A stretch of 64,000 nt of DNA from Sunxiuqinia indica. Its GTDB lineage: Bacteria; Bacteroidota; Bacteroidia; Bacteroidales; Prolixibacteraceae. The notes below the pieces were generated by a model. That model did not search any database, was not told the DNA's origin, and was given only the letters and a program-made list of their open reading frames with translations. The position numbers and the translations under genes are program-made. Location: NCBI RefSeq assembly GCF_009847015.1, contig NZ_WVEM01000002.1, forward strand, positions 336,704-400,703. Direction: 5' to 3'. This document shows positions 27,560 to 36,341 of this stretch, one piece after another. Numbering within the stretch: the first letter of the stretch is position 1; each line of letters begins with the position of its first letter.

Positions 27560-28369
27560 ATGATTATGGAAAAACACAAATTGATACAACTTATTTTAAA
27601 AGATTTGGAAGAATTGAATGAGATAACTGCTTCATTGCATCAATCTCAGGATATTTCGAAGTTTGAATTAAATATTGCATTAAGTAAATCGAAATTGGTT
27701 TCGCAGGAGTTTGAATTCCTAAAGGAAATTAGCGAAACACCGAATAACACGCCGGTGCCGGAGAGAGCGGAAACAACGATCACAACGCCTATTCTTCCAT
27801 CAGAAAAAATTGAAGAAAAAGTAAAAGACGAATTGAGCAAGCCGGAGGTAAATGAGATAAAACCTGAGAATACGCCAAATAACACCAATATTAAACCAGA
27901 GCCGAAGCAAGCTCCTGAAAAGAAAATAGCAGAAACTCCGGCGGCTCCTATCGAAAAAACTAGTCAGGAACAGACGCCCGAACCAACTACAGGGAGTTGT
28001 TCGAACGAAAAAGTAGAAAAAGAAGAAAACATCGAAGAAGATTCAGCTAAGCTCAAAACGTTAGGGGAAAATTTTGTCAAAGGAAAATCGCTGAACGATT
28101 TGATTTTAGCTTCGAACTCACTCGATAAAAGACTGGCAAGTTCTCCCATCGAAAAGCTGGAGACAGCGATTGGGTTGAACGACCGCTTTCAGTACACTCG
28201 CGAGCTTTTCGACAACGATCCTGCTCTTTTTCATCGCACCATTCGGAGTATTGATCAATCCAACAATCTTGATGACGCGGTGTCTTATTTGAATTCAAAC
28301 TTCAAATGGAAAAAAACAGATACCAGCATTCAGTTTGCACAACTGGTAAAACGCCGCTTTACAAATTAA
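27560..28369 (+). CDS. Conserved Bacteroidota protein of unknown function
   Basis: 269 residues with no signal peptide, probably cytoplasmic. An N-terminal Leu/Glu-rich helical part (1-55) is followed by a low-complexity Pro-Glu-Lys-Thr linker (about 58-165) and a C-terminal helical domain (about 170-269) with KSLNDLILASN, IGLNDRFQYTRELF and the ending FAQLVKRRFTN. The C-terminal domain resembles one I recall in hypothetical proteins across Bacteroidota, but no function is known to me. It sits 1 base before rsmI and is likely co-transcribed with rsmI and yjjG. Two start codons (27560 and 27566) are two codons apart. Confidence 0.75.
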   Translation: MIMEKHKLIQLILKDLEELNEITASLHQSQDISKFELNIALSKSKLVSQEFEFLKEISETPNNTPVPERAETTITTPILPSEKIEEKVKDELSKPEVNEIKPENTPNNTNIKPEPKQAPEKKIAETPAAPIEKTSQEQTPEPTTGSCSNEKVEKEENIEEDSAKLKTLGENFVKGKSLNDLILASNSLDKRLASSPIEKLETAIGLNDRFQYTRELFDNDPALFHRTIRSIDQSNNLDDAVSYLNSNFKWKKTDTSIQFAQLVKRRFTN

Positions 28370-28370
28370 C

Positions 28371-29042
28371 ATGGGGAAACTATACATTGTACCAACGCCA
28401 ATTGGAAATTTGGATGACATCACGCTTCGTGCCATTAAAGTGTTAAAAGAAGTTGATTTGATATTGGCCGAAGATACACGGACATCTTCCAAATTGCTGC
28501 ATCATTTTGAGATTCAGAAAAAAGTCTTTTCGCACCACAAGTTCAACGAGCATAAAACGGTTGAAAGCCTGGCGCAACGAATGGCATCGGGCGAAAACCT
28601 GGCTTTAATTTCGGATGCCGGAACGCCGGCAATTAGCGATCCCGGCTATCTACTGGTAAAAGCTTGCATCGAAAACGACGTGGAAGTTGAATGCTTGCCC
28701 GGAGCTACGGCACTTATTCCTGCTCTGGTAAATTCCGGACTACCGAACGATCGGTTTTGTTTTGAAGGCTTTTTACCACCTAAAAAGGGACGGCAAAAAA
28801 AGCTGAAACAGTTAGCCGACGAGGAGCGCACCATGGTTTTTTACGAATCGCCCTACCGGCTGGTCAAAAGTCTGGAGCAATTTGCCGAGTTTTTTGGAGC
28901 CGACAGAATGGCCTCTGTCTCCAGAGAGTTGACTAAGCTTTTCGAAGAAACGAAGCGGGGTACCGTTGCCGAACTGGCTAATTATTTTAAAGCCAAAACA
29001 GTAAAAGGCGAAATTGTTATTGTTGTTGAAGGGAAAAAGTAG
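28371..29042 (+). CDS. rsmI: 16S rRNA 2'-O-ribose C1402 methyltransferase
   Basis: 223 residues, a single tetrapyrrole-methylase-fold domain. The opening YIVPTPIGNLDDITLRAI, the AEDTRTSSKLLHHF block, SDAGTPAISDPGY and the FEGFLPPKKGR loop are specific to RsmI, which methylates the ribose of C1402 in the decoding centre using SAM. It lacks the short C-terminal extension some homologues have. It begins 1 base after the upstream unknown gene and is followed after 21 bases by yjjG. Confidence 0.96.
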   Translation: MGKLYIVPTPIGNLDDITLRAIKVLKEVDLILAEDTRTSSKLLHHFEIQKKVFSHHKFNEHKTVESLAQRMASGENLALISDAGTPAISDPGYLLVKACIENDVEVECLPGATALIPALVNSGLPNDRFCFEGFLPPKKGRQKKLKQLADEERTMVFYESPYRLVKSLEQFAEFFGADRMASVSRELTKLFEETKRGTVAELANYFKAKTVKGEIVIVVEGKK

Positions 29043-29063
29043 AATTGGCAGACTGCAACAACC

Positions 29064-29816
29064 ATGAAGAAATACGAGCAGCTTTTTTTTGATCTGGATC
29101 ACACGCTTTGGGATTTTGACGCAAACTCGAAGCTAGCCTTAAAACAAACGTTTGATGAACTTGCTCTAAATGATCAGATTAAAGACTTTGAAGCCTTTTT
29201 CAGCTATTATCAAGGAGTCAATCACCAACTATGGGAAGCCTACAGAAATAAGGAAATTCGGAAACCAGATCTGATCAAAAAACGCTTCGAAGATACCTTA
29301 TCTCATTTTAATGTTGAAGGGATTGACCCGGTCGAAATGAATGAGCAGTACCTCGAGCTGATGCCATTGCAAACAAAGCTATTTCCGGGAGTGGTTGAAA
29401 CACTCCATTATCTGAAAGAGCGACGCTACCAAATGCACATTATTACAAACGGGTTTACCGAAGTCCAACATCGTAAAATTTCAACAAGCGGACTTGATGT
29501 TTTCTTTGATCGAGTCTTTACTTCAGAAGCTGTTCAAATTCCTAAACCTGACAAGCGCATCTTTCTGCATGCCCTAAAGTGTTGTAATTCAAAAAAGAAG
29601 ACGAGCATCATGATCGGTGACTCTTGGGAGACAGACATACTTGGAGCCAAAGGGGCTGGCATTAGTCAGGTGTATGTTTCTGAAAATATGAATATTTCTG
29701 ATGTACCTCTGGTTGACATGGGGGTGGGTGATGATTTATTTACCATATCGGCTGACCGCGCCCATCTGAAGACCTACTGTGTTAAGAAAGTCGAAAACCT
29801 AACAAAACTATTCTAA
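29064..29816 (+). CDS. yjjG: YjjG-family HAD pyrimidine nucleotidase
   Basis: 250 residues. HAD motif I FFDLDHTLW (D10, D12), a helical cap, motif II ITNGF, the Lys in IPKPDKRIF and motif III IMIGDSWETDILGAK are all present. The ordering and length match YjjG, which dephosphorylates non-canonical pyrimidine nucleotides and house-cleans the nucleotide pool. Third gene of the 27560-29816 unit. Confidence 0.9.
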   Translation: MKKYEQLFFDLDHTLWDFDANSKLALKQTFDELALNDQIKDFEAFFSYYQGVNHQLWEAYRNKEIRKPDLIKKRFEDTLSHFNVEGIDPVEMNEQYLELMPLQTKLFPGVVETLHYLKERRYQMHIITNGFTEVQHRKISTSGLDVFFDRVFTSEAVQIPKPDKRIFLHALKCCNSKKKTSIMIGDSWETDILGAKGAGISQVYVSENMNISDVPLVDMGVGDDLFTISADRAHLKTYCVKKVENLTKLF

Positions 29817-30365
29817 TTATAAATAATCAGAGATTTGGACAGGCGTCCGTAACCACTGTTTGAAAAAAGCGATTTGGGTTGAGGTTTTTTTCGGCAAAGA
29901 GTCACATCTAACGAGGAGGGCAATTCCCTTTTGAATAATCTTGTCGTAGAGATATTCAAGAACATAGTAGCTTTTAGATTTCGGTATATTCGAATGCAGC
30001 ACTTTCAATGTTATTTAACAATACACAGTTAAACAATATAGGTCGACGAATGTTAAAAAAAGGTGGAATATAAATGGGTAAAGGAAAGATAGAGATGAGC
30101 GAAGAACTCACATCGTTGATTAATTACACATACGCTTTTTCGGAAAATGGTCTTTCCTTGTAGTTGTGATAAATCATTTTTGCTGCTCAAAAACGGGTGA
30201 CTTATTTAACGGTTGAGGCAGATTTGGGTGTTTCAGGAAATTGAATAACGCATTTTTTTTGCTCTAATTGATAAAATATACTCCCGGGTTAAATTAGGGA
30301 TTTAATATATGTTTTTATGTCAAAACACAGTTGTAAAATTTACAATTAACTATAAAATACAAATT
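29817..30365. other. Intergenic region before sodC
   Basis: About 550 bases without a convincing gene. A 63-codon frame on the minus strand (29817-30008, TTG start) has ordinary composition but no start signal or recognised family. The right end holds the sodC leader with a 7-1-7 palindrome (30331-30345). No RNA gene was recognised. Confidence 0.55.
30331..30345. promoter_or_regulatory. 7-1-7 palindrome (possible Fur-family operator) before sodC
   Basis: TTGTAAA-A-TTTACAA is a perfect 7-1-7 dyad ending 20 bases before the sodC ATG. This geometry is that of Fur, PerR and Zur boxes (compare the 7-1-7 PerR consensus), and regulation of a Cu,Zn superoxide dismutase by metal or peroxide would make sense. 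The half-site does not match any consensus exactly and the region is AT-rich. Confidence 0.4.
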
Positions 30366-30962
30366 ATGAAACATAGAAAGTTGTTAGTGCTTAATTTGCT
30401 GATTGCAGCAGGAATATTATTTGCAACTCAGTCGTGCACCAATGCACAAAAGCAAAATCACGAGAATGAATCGTCCATGAATGCCGAAAAGAGCGTTGTG
30501 GAATCTGACGTGTCGGTAAACAAAGCAGTTTGTGTTCTGCATCCTACTGAAGGAAACGATGTACACGGTATTGTAACATTTACCAGAAGCGGTTCAGATA
30601 TAAAAATAGTTTTTCATGGCGAAGGCTTTACACCAGGGAAGCATGGTTTCCACATTCACCAATACGGAGATTGTTCGGCATCTGATGGAACTTCCTCTGG
30701 AGGACATTTTAATCCTGAAAATACAAAACATGGTTCAGCTTCTGATGACGAGCGTCATGTAGGCGATTTTGGGAATGTTGAAGCTGATGAAGATGGTACG
30801 ATTCATTTTGAAATGACAGATTCAATGATAAGCTTTAGTGGCAAGCACTCCATCATTGGCCGCGGAATTATCGTCCATGCCGGTGAAGACGATTTAACGT
30901 CGCAGCCTACCGGAGCAGCCGGAGCTAGAGTTGCCTGCGGTGTAATAGGCATTGCCGAGTAA
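30366..30962 (+). CDS. sodC: Cu,Zn superoxide dismutase lipoprotein
   Basis: About 198 residues: lipoprotein signal with Cys24 (LFATQSC), a short Asn/Glu/Ser-rich tether, then the SOD beta barrel. Metal ligands are visible in HGFHIHQYGDC, the following HFNP and KHG segments and the ERHVGDFGN motif; the electrostatic-loop Arg lies near ARVACGVIGI, and two Cys can form the usual disulfide. It removes superoxide in the periplasm or at the envelope. The frame is open from 30309, but the ATG at 30366 starts the signal peptide. It ends at a shared bidirectional terminator. Confidence 0.94.
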   Translation: MKHRKLLVLNLLIAAGILFATQSCTNAQKQNHENESSMNAEKSVVESDVSVNKAVCVLHPTEGNDVHGIVTFTRSGSDIKIVFHGEGFTPGKHGFHIHQYGDCSASDGTSSGGHFNPENTKHGSASDDERHVGDFGNVEADEDGTIHFEMTDSMISFSGKHSIIGRGIIVHAGEDDLTSQPTGAAGARVACGVIGIAE

Positions 30963-31059
30963 TATTTTTAGATGAAACGACCAAGAGAAGTATTTTTACA
31001 TATACGAGAATGATTATAAATGGGAGTTTCATCGGAGACATAAAAATAATTGTAAAACA

Positions 31060-31110
31060 AAAAGAGCCGTTGACAGGGAATTTTCCCTTGCTACGGCTCT
31101 TCCTTTTGTT
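31060..31110. terminator. Bidirectional terminator between sodC and yceI-like gene
   Basis: AAGAGCCGT (31062-31070) pairs with ACGGCTCTT (31093-31101), and AGGGAA/TTCCCT pair inside, giving a long stem. The plus strand continues CCTTTTGTTT and the minus strand continues TTTTTGTTTTAC, so it can stop both convergent genes. Confidence 0.85.
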
Positions 31111-31136
31111 TACTAACTGATTGACTTCCTATCTTG

Positions 31137-31727
31137 TTATTCTTTTGCTTTATTTAGTTCAATATCACAAACAATGTCAATTTTCTTACCCACTACCAGT
31201 CCACTAGTAAATGTTTTATTCCAGTCTACATTGTAGTCAAAACGGTCAATGGTTCCGGTTATTTTAAATCCGGCGCGTACAGCCCCCATCGCTTCTACCG
31301 TTCCATTGTGTTTAACATGAAGCACTTCTTTTTTGGAAACGCCGCGGATGGTTAATACACCTTCAAGGTTATATTCTCCTTTTGTGGCGGTTTCTTCCAG
31401 TTCTCCCGTAAATGTTATTTCAGGATATTCTGTCACACTTAAAAAATCATCAGAGCGCAGGTGCTCGTCTCTTTTAGAATTGTCGGTATCAATACTTTTC
31501 GCATCAATAGTCACCTTGACGTTGGCTCCGCCAAAATCTTTACCGTCAGCAGAAACTTCCACATCGTAATCGGTAAACTTACCATCTACCTCAGAAATTG
31601 CCATGTGAGTTGCGGAAAATTTAACTTTTGTGTGGGCTTTGTCGGCTACCCATTTTGTTTCTTGTGCCACGAGGTTGATTGCATGCAAATTGAATACAAA
31701 TAAAAAAATGTACGCTAGTGTTTTCAT
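31137..31727 (-). CDS. YceI-family periplasmic protein
   Basis: 196 residues with a signal peptide (MKTLAYIFLFVFNLHAINL, cleavage after VAQ-like site) and one YceI lipocalin-like domain (about 25-190): WVADKAHTKVKFSATHMAIS at the start, KSIDTDNSKRDEHLRSDDF in the middle and TFTSGLVVGKKIDI near the end. YceI proteins bind isoprenoid-type lipids in a beta-barrel pocket and are often stress-induced; the true role is unsettled. It converges with sodC across a bidirectional terminator. Confidence 0.93.
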   Translation of the reverse strand: MKTLAYIFLFVFNLHAINLVAQETKWVADKAHTKVKFSATHMAISEVDGKFTDYDVEVSADGKDFGGANVKVTIDAKSIDTDNSKRDEHLRSDDFLSVTEYPEITFTGELEETATKGEYNLEGVLTIRGVSKKEVLHVKHNGTVEAMGAVRAGFKITGTIDRFDYNVDWNKTFTSGLVVGKKIDIVCDIELNKAKE

Positions 31728-31911
31728 AACTTATAATTTATTGATTTTTAAATAATTTCAAACTAATTCATTCCTGTTTGTTGGTTCCCCAGCCTGATCT
31801 TTCATTCGAACGAACAAATGGGGAAAAGCCGGTTTATATGCCCACGTGCACGAAATTTCAGCTTCTGTTCTGAAAATTTCAATAATCGATAATTCAGCAG
31901 GCATAATGTAT

Positions 31912-34299
31912 TTATTTTTTCTTTTTCTCGGCTTCCACAATATTTTCAATTCCTTTGGCTACAGCATCGGGATTAAACGAAACACTGTCGATTCCGCATT
32001 CGACCAGGTATTGTGCCATTTCGGGGAAGTCGCTAGGCGCTTGTCCGCACAAACCTATTTTGCGTTCTTTGGAGTGCGCTTTGTCAATAGCCCATTTAAT
32101 CAATGTTTTCACGGCATTGTCCTTTTCGGAAAACAAGTCGCTCACCATTTCTGAGTCGCGGTCAAGTCCCAGTGTCAATTGTGTAAGGTCGTTGGATCCG
32201 ATAGAAAACCCATCGAATATTTCCGCAAAATCTTCACCGAGAACTACGTTACTTGGTGTTTCGGTCATCACATATATATCAAGGCCGTTTTTACGGCGTT
32301 TCAATCCGTTTTCGGCCATCACCCGCTTTGCCTTTTTCCCTTCTTCTACAGTACGGCAGAACGGAATCATCAGTTTCACATTTGTGAGTCCCATGTCATC
32401 CCGCACTCTCCGCATTGCCTGGCATTCCAATGCAAATCCTTCTTTGTATTTATCGTGATAATAGCGGGAGGCACCCCGAAAACCAACCATCGGATTTTCT
32501 TCTTCCGGTTCGAATTCCTTACCGCCAATTAATTCGGCATATTCATTCGATTTAAAATCACTCATCCGCACAATTACATCTTTCGGATAAAAAGCGGCGG
32601 CAATGGTAGCCACTGCTTTCGATAATTTATCGATAAAATATTCTTTTTTATCGTCGTATCCTTTGGTGAGCTTTTTAATTTTCTTTTTTGCTTTCTTGCT
32701 TTTCAGGTTATCGTAATTTATAAGTGCCATTGGGTGCGCTTTGATGGAACTGTTAATGACAAACTCCAGTCGCATCAATCCTACACCGTCAACCGGAAGC
32801 GTGGCATTGTTGAAAGCGGTAGCAGGATTCGCAAGAATAAGCATTACTTCAGTATCAGGTTTTCCAATTTTATCCAGATCAATTTCATCTTCGTTCCAGT
32901 CAAGGATTCCCTCAAAAATGCGCCCCTCGCTTCCACTGGCGCACGAAACGGTAATTTCCTGCCCGTCTTTTATTTGATCGGTGGCATCTTTTGCGCCAAC
33001 AACAGCTACTGCGCCTAACTCGCGGGCTACAATTGCCGCATGACTGGTTCTGCCTCCGCTGTTGGTAATAATGGCTGAGGCTTTTTTCATCACCGGATCC
33101 CAGTCCGGGTTGGTAATCTCGGTTACCAAAACATCTCCTTCCTCCAGTTTGTCGGCCTCGTCGGGCGAATCGAGAATTTTTGCTTTGCCGGCAGCAATTT
33201 TATCACCAATACCCACGCCGGTAAGCATCGGTTTGTTGCCTCCATCTTTCAGACTGAATTTCTGCAGCTTGCTTGGTTTTTCTTTGGAAGAATGTACTGT
33301 TTCGGGACGAGCTTGTACGATAAATAATTCATCGGAATTTCCGTCTTTTGCCCATTCGATATCCATGGCTTTGTTGTAATGTTTCTCAATTTCGAGACAC
33401 CACTTCCCGAGCTGAACCAACTCCTCATCCTTCAATACATATTTCTTTCTCTTTTTAGACGGAGTCTTTTTATTTTTGATGGTTTCGTCGTTTTTCTTCT
33501 TTTTCTTGTAAACCATCATTTTCTTTTTCGAGCCTACTTTTTTGGAGAGAATGGGGTCTTTGTCATTTTTCAACGCTTCTTTAAAAAGATAAAATTCATC
33601 AGTGCGTACAGTCCCCTGCACCACATTTTCTCCGAGTCCCCATGTTCCGTTTACCAGAATCACATTTTCAAAGCCACTGTCTGGATCAATGGTAAAAGCG
33701 ACACCTGCCGAAGCTTTATCGGAACGTACCATTTTTTGCACGCCTACTGAAAGTGCCACATTCATGTGTTCAAAATCATTCTCTTCGCGATATTTTATGG
33801 CGCGGTTGGTAAACAACGAAGCCACACATTTTTTCCAGGCTTCCAGCAATTCATCTTCATTTTTAATGTTGAGGTACGTTTCGTGCTGCCCCGCAAAACT
33901 TGCATCGGGTAAATCTTCGGCAGTAGCACTGCTCCGTACAGCAACACTTTCCAGTGATTCTTCACGCTTTTTCAGTTCATTGTAACCATCGAAAATAGCT
34001 TTTTCAATGTCTTCGGGAATGGTGGCTTTCATTAATAATTTGCGGCACTTTTTGCCCGCTTTTTTCAGCTCGGTGGAATCATCATCATTTAACGAAGAAA
34101 GTGTCTCTTTAAGCTGATCTTCCAACTCATTTTCACGGATGAATCTCCAGTAGGCTTCAGCTGACGTAGCAAATCCGTCGGGGACATTAATACCCTTCGA
34201 ACTTAGCTGCTGAAACATTTCGCCCAACGAAGCATTTTTTCCGCCAACTTCTTTAACATTCGAGTTATCAAGATCTTCAAATTTATAGATGAGTTCCAT
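31912..34299 (-). CDS. ppsA: Phosphoenolpyruvate synthase
   Basis: 795 residues, close to the E. coli length of 792. N-terminal ATP-grasp domain (1 to about 350; KNASLGEMF, SSATAEDLPDASFAGQ), swivelling phosphohistidine domain (about 370-470; GGRTSHAAIVARELG with H420) and C-terminal PEP-binding TIM barrel (about 480-795; VGFRGASRY, MIPFCRTVEE, catalytic CGQAPSD region). It makes PEP from pyruvate and ATP for gluconeogenesis. Residues about 250-290 form an unusually Lys-rich loop with a KKKKK run. ATG 34299 is used; the TTG two codons upstream is rejected. Confidence 0.95.
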   Translation of the reverse strand: MELIYKFEDLDNSNVKEVGGKNASLGEMFQQLSSKGINVPDGFATSAEAYWRFIRENELEDQLKETLSSLNDDDSTELKKAGKKCRKLLMKATIPEDIEKAIFDGYNELKKREESLESVAVRSSATAEDLPDASFAGQHETYLNIKNEDELLEAWKKCVASLFTNRAIKYREENDFEHMNVALSVGVQKMVRSDKASAGVAFTIDPDSGFENVILVNGTWGLGENVVQGTVRTDEFYLFKEALKNDKDPILSKKVGSKKKMMVYKKKKKNDETIKNKKTPSKKRKKYVLKDEELVQLGKWCLEIEKHYNKAMDIEWAKDGNSDELFIVQARPETVHSSKEKPSKLQKFSLKDGGNKPMLTGVGIGDKIAAGKAKILDSPDEADKLEEGDVLVTEITNPDWDPVMKKASAIITNSGGRTSHAAIVARELGAVAVVGAKDATDQIKDGQEITVSCASGSEGRIFEGILDWNEDEIDLDKIGKPDTEVMLILANPATAFNNATLPVDGVGLMRLEFVINSSIKAHPMALINYDNLKSKKAKKKIKKLTKGYDDKKEYFIDKLSKAVATIAAAFYPKDVIVRMSDFKSNEYAELIGGKEFEPEEENPMVGFRGASRYYHDKYKEGFALECQAMRRVRDDMGLTNVKLMIPFCRTVEEGKKAKRVMAENGLKRRKNGLDIYVMTETPSNVVLGEDFAEIFDGFSIGSNDLTQLTLGLDRDSEMVSDLFSEKDNAVKTLIKWAIDKAHSKERKIGLCGQAPSDFPEMAQYLVECGIDSVSFNPDAVAKGIENIVEAEKKKK

Positions 34300-34459
34300 A
34301 ATCAATTATTTCAATTTTTTATAAACACAGATGTCGTCTTCACTGTGTTTCCTGCTTTCGTTCAGTGGTATACGTGAGGTTTATTCTCGGGCTTTTGTTT
34401 CGATGGAATAGATTTTCTTTTTTCGTGAGTTTTTCCTTTACTTGCCTCTGCACCTCAAA

Positions 34460-34909
34460 TTATTCCACAATCAGTTTGCCTTTCATTCCGGCCTGAAAAT
34501 GTGCTCTGAAAGTGCAAACGTACTGGTATTCGCCCTTTTTGTCGGGTACTTTAAAAGTTACAGAATCCGTTTCTCCATCACCAAGCATATCGGTTTTTGC
34601 AATAATCTTGTCGGTCAGCGCCGGATCAATGTATTCTGATTTGGGGTGTTGTAATCCTTTGGTAACAAAGTTCATTGGGTCAGTCCCTTGTTTTAGCAAC
34701 ACCCAGTTGTGCGACATCTGACTTTTGTCCATTGCACTAACCGTTTTCAACGTTATTTTCAGGGTTTCGCCCGGTTTTGCCTTAATTGTTTCAACTGTGT
34801 ACCTCAACTGGTCGTGCCCTTCGATGTATATTTCGCGAGGCTGACTGTAGGCAGCCGGTACAATGAGGATTAACACTAATAACTGTAAAATTATACTTTT
34901 AGCTTTCAT
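34460..34909 (-). CDS. Azurin-like type I copper protein
   Basis: 149 residues: signal peptide (MKAKSIILQLLVLILIVPA, cleavage near AYS-Q) and one cupredoxin domain. The mononuclear blue-copper ligands are visible: His in MSHNWV, Cys in YVCTF, His in RAHF and Met in QAGMKG, in azurin order with azurin-type spacing. It would carry single electrons in the periplasm, possibly to a cytochrome c peroxidase or oxidase, none of which is encoded here. A stable hairpin lies about 20 bases upstream of the ATG. Monocistronic placement between ppsA and the BON gene. Confidence 0.9.
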   Translation of the reverse strand: MKAKSIILQLLVLILIVPAAYSQPREIYIEGHDQLRYTVETIKAKPGETLKITLKTVSAMDKSQMSHNWVLLKQGTDPMNFVTKGLQHPKSEYIDPALTDKIIAKTDMLGDGETDSVTFKVPDKKGEYQYVCTFRAHFQAGMKGKLIVE

Positions 34910-34930
34910 AATGTGATTTCCTTAAATTTT

Positions 34931-34958
34931 TAATTCCTGAAAAGCCTTTCGGGAATTA
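34931..34958 (-). promoter_or_regulatory. Hairpin in the leader of the azurin-like gene
   Basis: TAATTCCTGAAA and TTTCGGGAATTA pair over 12 bases (one GU) around the loop AGCC. On the minus strand it is followed by AAAATTT rather than T-run, and the azurin ATG (34909) is about 21 bases further on. It may be a leader structure or a weak terminator for the BON gene upstream. Confidence 0.4.
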
Positions 34959-35109
34959 ATAAAGTCCTCCAATGATTCGGATAGCGTTTCTGTAGGCTCG
35001 AATCTGGAATTCATTCTCTGGTTTTATATCCAACAAGTCCGCAAGTCGGGTAGGGATATTTGTTATTTTTTTATCGGATTCAGGCGCAGAAGTAATGACG
35101 AACTACTTG

Positions 35110-35775
35110 CTATTCAATGGTAATTTCATTCACAATATCTACAATACCATCAGTATACAGGGCGATATCATGGATTTCCTTCCTGATAACGTCATTGGCA
35201 ACCGAGCCTGAGAGATGAATAATACCGGTCGTTACTTCTGTAAAAATTTTGTCCGTGTCGATAAGTGGGTTTCTTTCGAATGCTCTATTAACATCATTTG
35301 CAATCTCTGTATCAGAATGTATCGTTGATGGTTTTACTGAAATCTGATTACTAACATCAACAACACCTTTGGCGGACGCTGCAATTTTCTCTGCTTTCGT
35401 TTTTTCACGCGATCGGGAAACGGTACCGGATAAAGTCACCTTTCCGTTTTCCGCTTCAACTTGTATGTTTACCGGATTAATTCCATCATTCCATCTTAAA
35501 ATATTCTGAATGCTGTCCATTATTTCAAGATCGTTTGTAACCGGTTGTTTGGGATTAAATTTAACTACCAGTTGGTTTTCGATATCGTGGTTACGGGCTA
35601 TAAGCATCGTCTCTCTGGCGGCTTCAAGTTTACTGCTGTAACTGTCAACAGTTCCCTTAAGCAGTACTTTATCATCCCCGACCTCGATATTAATATCCTT
35701 AGTATTTATATCGCCATTCCAGACAAGTTGTTCAACAATATTCTTTTTGACAATTTCATTTGGTAGTGGTTTCAT
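35110..35775 (-). CDS. Triple BON-domain protein
   Basis: 221 residues made of three BON domains (about 5-70, 77-146 and 150-221), each with the pattern V-L-x-G-x-V and a following helix (VLLKGTVDSYSSKLEA, VTLSGTVSRSREKTKA, IHLSGSVANDVIRKE). No signal peptide is apparent, so it may be cytoplasmic, unlike OsmY. BON proteins are linked to osmotic or envelope stress and bind phospholipid or other hydrophobic ligands. The grouping with sodC, yceI-like and azurin genes suggests a stress role, which is inference. Confidence 0.9.
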   Translation of the reverse strand: MKPLPNEIVKKNIVEQLVWNGDINTKDINIEVGDDKVLLKGTVDSYSSKLEAARETMLIARNHDIENQLVVKFNPKQPVTNDLEIMDSIQNILRWNDGINPVNIQVEAENGKVTLSGTVSRSREKTKAEKIAASAKGVVDVSNQISVKPSTIHSDTEIANDVNRAFERNPLIDTDKIFTEVTTGIIHLSGSVANDVIRKEIHDIALYTDGIVDIVNEITIE

Positions 35776-36341
35776 AATGTATGTCCTTCTTTTTTATTGA
35801 GTTCGTGTGTGAATTAAGGAGCTCGATAATCGTACCAAGGACTTACCGTTGATGGATGTTTTTTTTGGGAGTTTGAGTAGCGTGCTGATAGTTAGATGGT
35901 TGTGGCTGAGTTGGCTAGCAGAGAGCTAGGCGAATATGTTGAATTTTTGAACAAGTTGAGGAATTTTACACACACATTTGTGTATCAATCAATTTGATGA
36001 GAATGTTGACCATCTAATTATATAGGCAACTGATAGATTAGTCGGCTATAATTTTATAAAATTTGGTATAAAATAAAATTGCTGTTTCATACGGTCAGCT
36101 TTCTTTATGAGATGCTTACGAACAGTCGAAAGCTTTATCATGGTTATCGAATTCTAGTTTTACTTCAATTAAACGTATTATTGGTTGCTCGGTAAGTCCA
36201 CCCCAAATGTGTTCTTGAATAGGTTGCAGAAACATCCATCTATACCCGACTTTTGTTGGCGTTTTTCAGTATAACGGGAAACTTTTCGGTAGTTTTTTTG
36301 TTTTGATGGGTGTTAAAACGAGGGAAATGCTCGAAATATTC
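35776..36341. other. Intergenic region between BON and response-regulator genes
   Basis: About 565 bases with no gene. A small dyad (TACACA at 35967-35972 and TGTGTA at 35979-35984) lies inside; the other sequence is AT-rich and shows no recognisable RNA or repeat. Confidence 0.5.

Noticed and set aside
29817..30008. 63-codon minus-strand frame after yjjG
   Set aside because: TTG start, no family recognised, no leader signals; kept only as a remark in the intergenic entry.
31852..31880. Inverted repeat GAAATTTCAG / CTGAAAATTTC downstream of ppsA
   Set aside because: One-base bulge and no T run on the minus strand; not convincing as a terminator.
35967..35984. TACACA/TGTGTA dyad in the gap after the BON gene
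   Set aside because: Short, AC-repeat driven and far from any start codon; could be chance.
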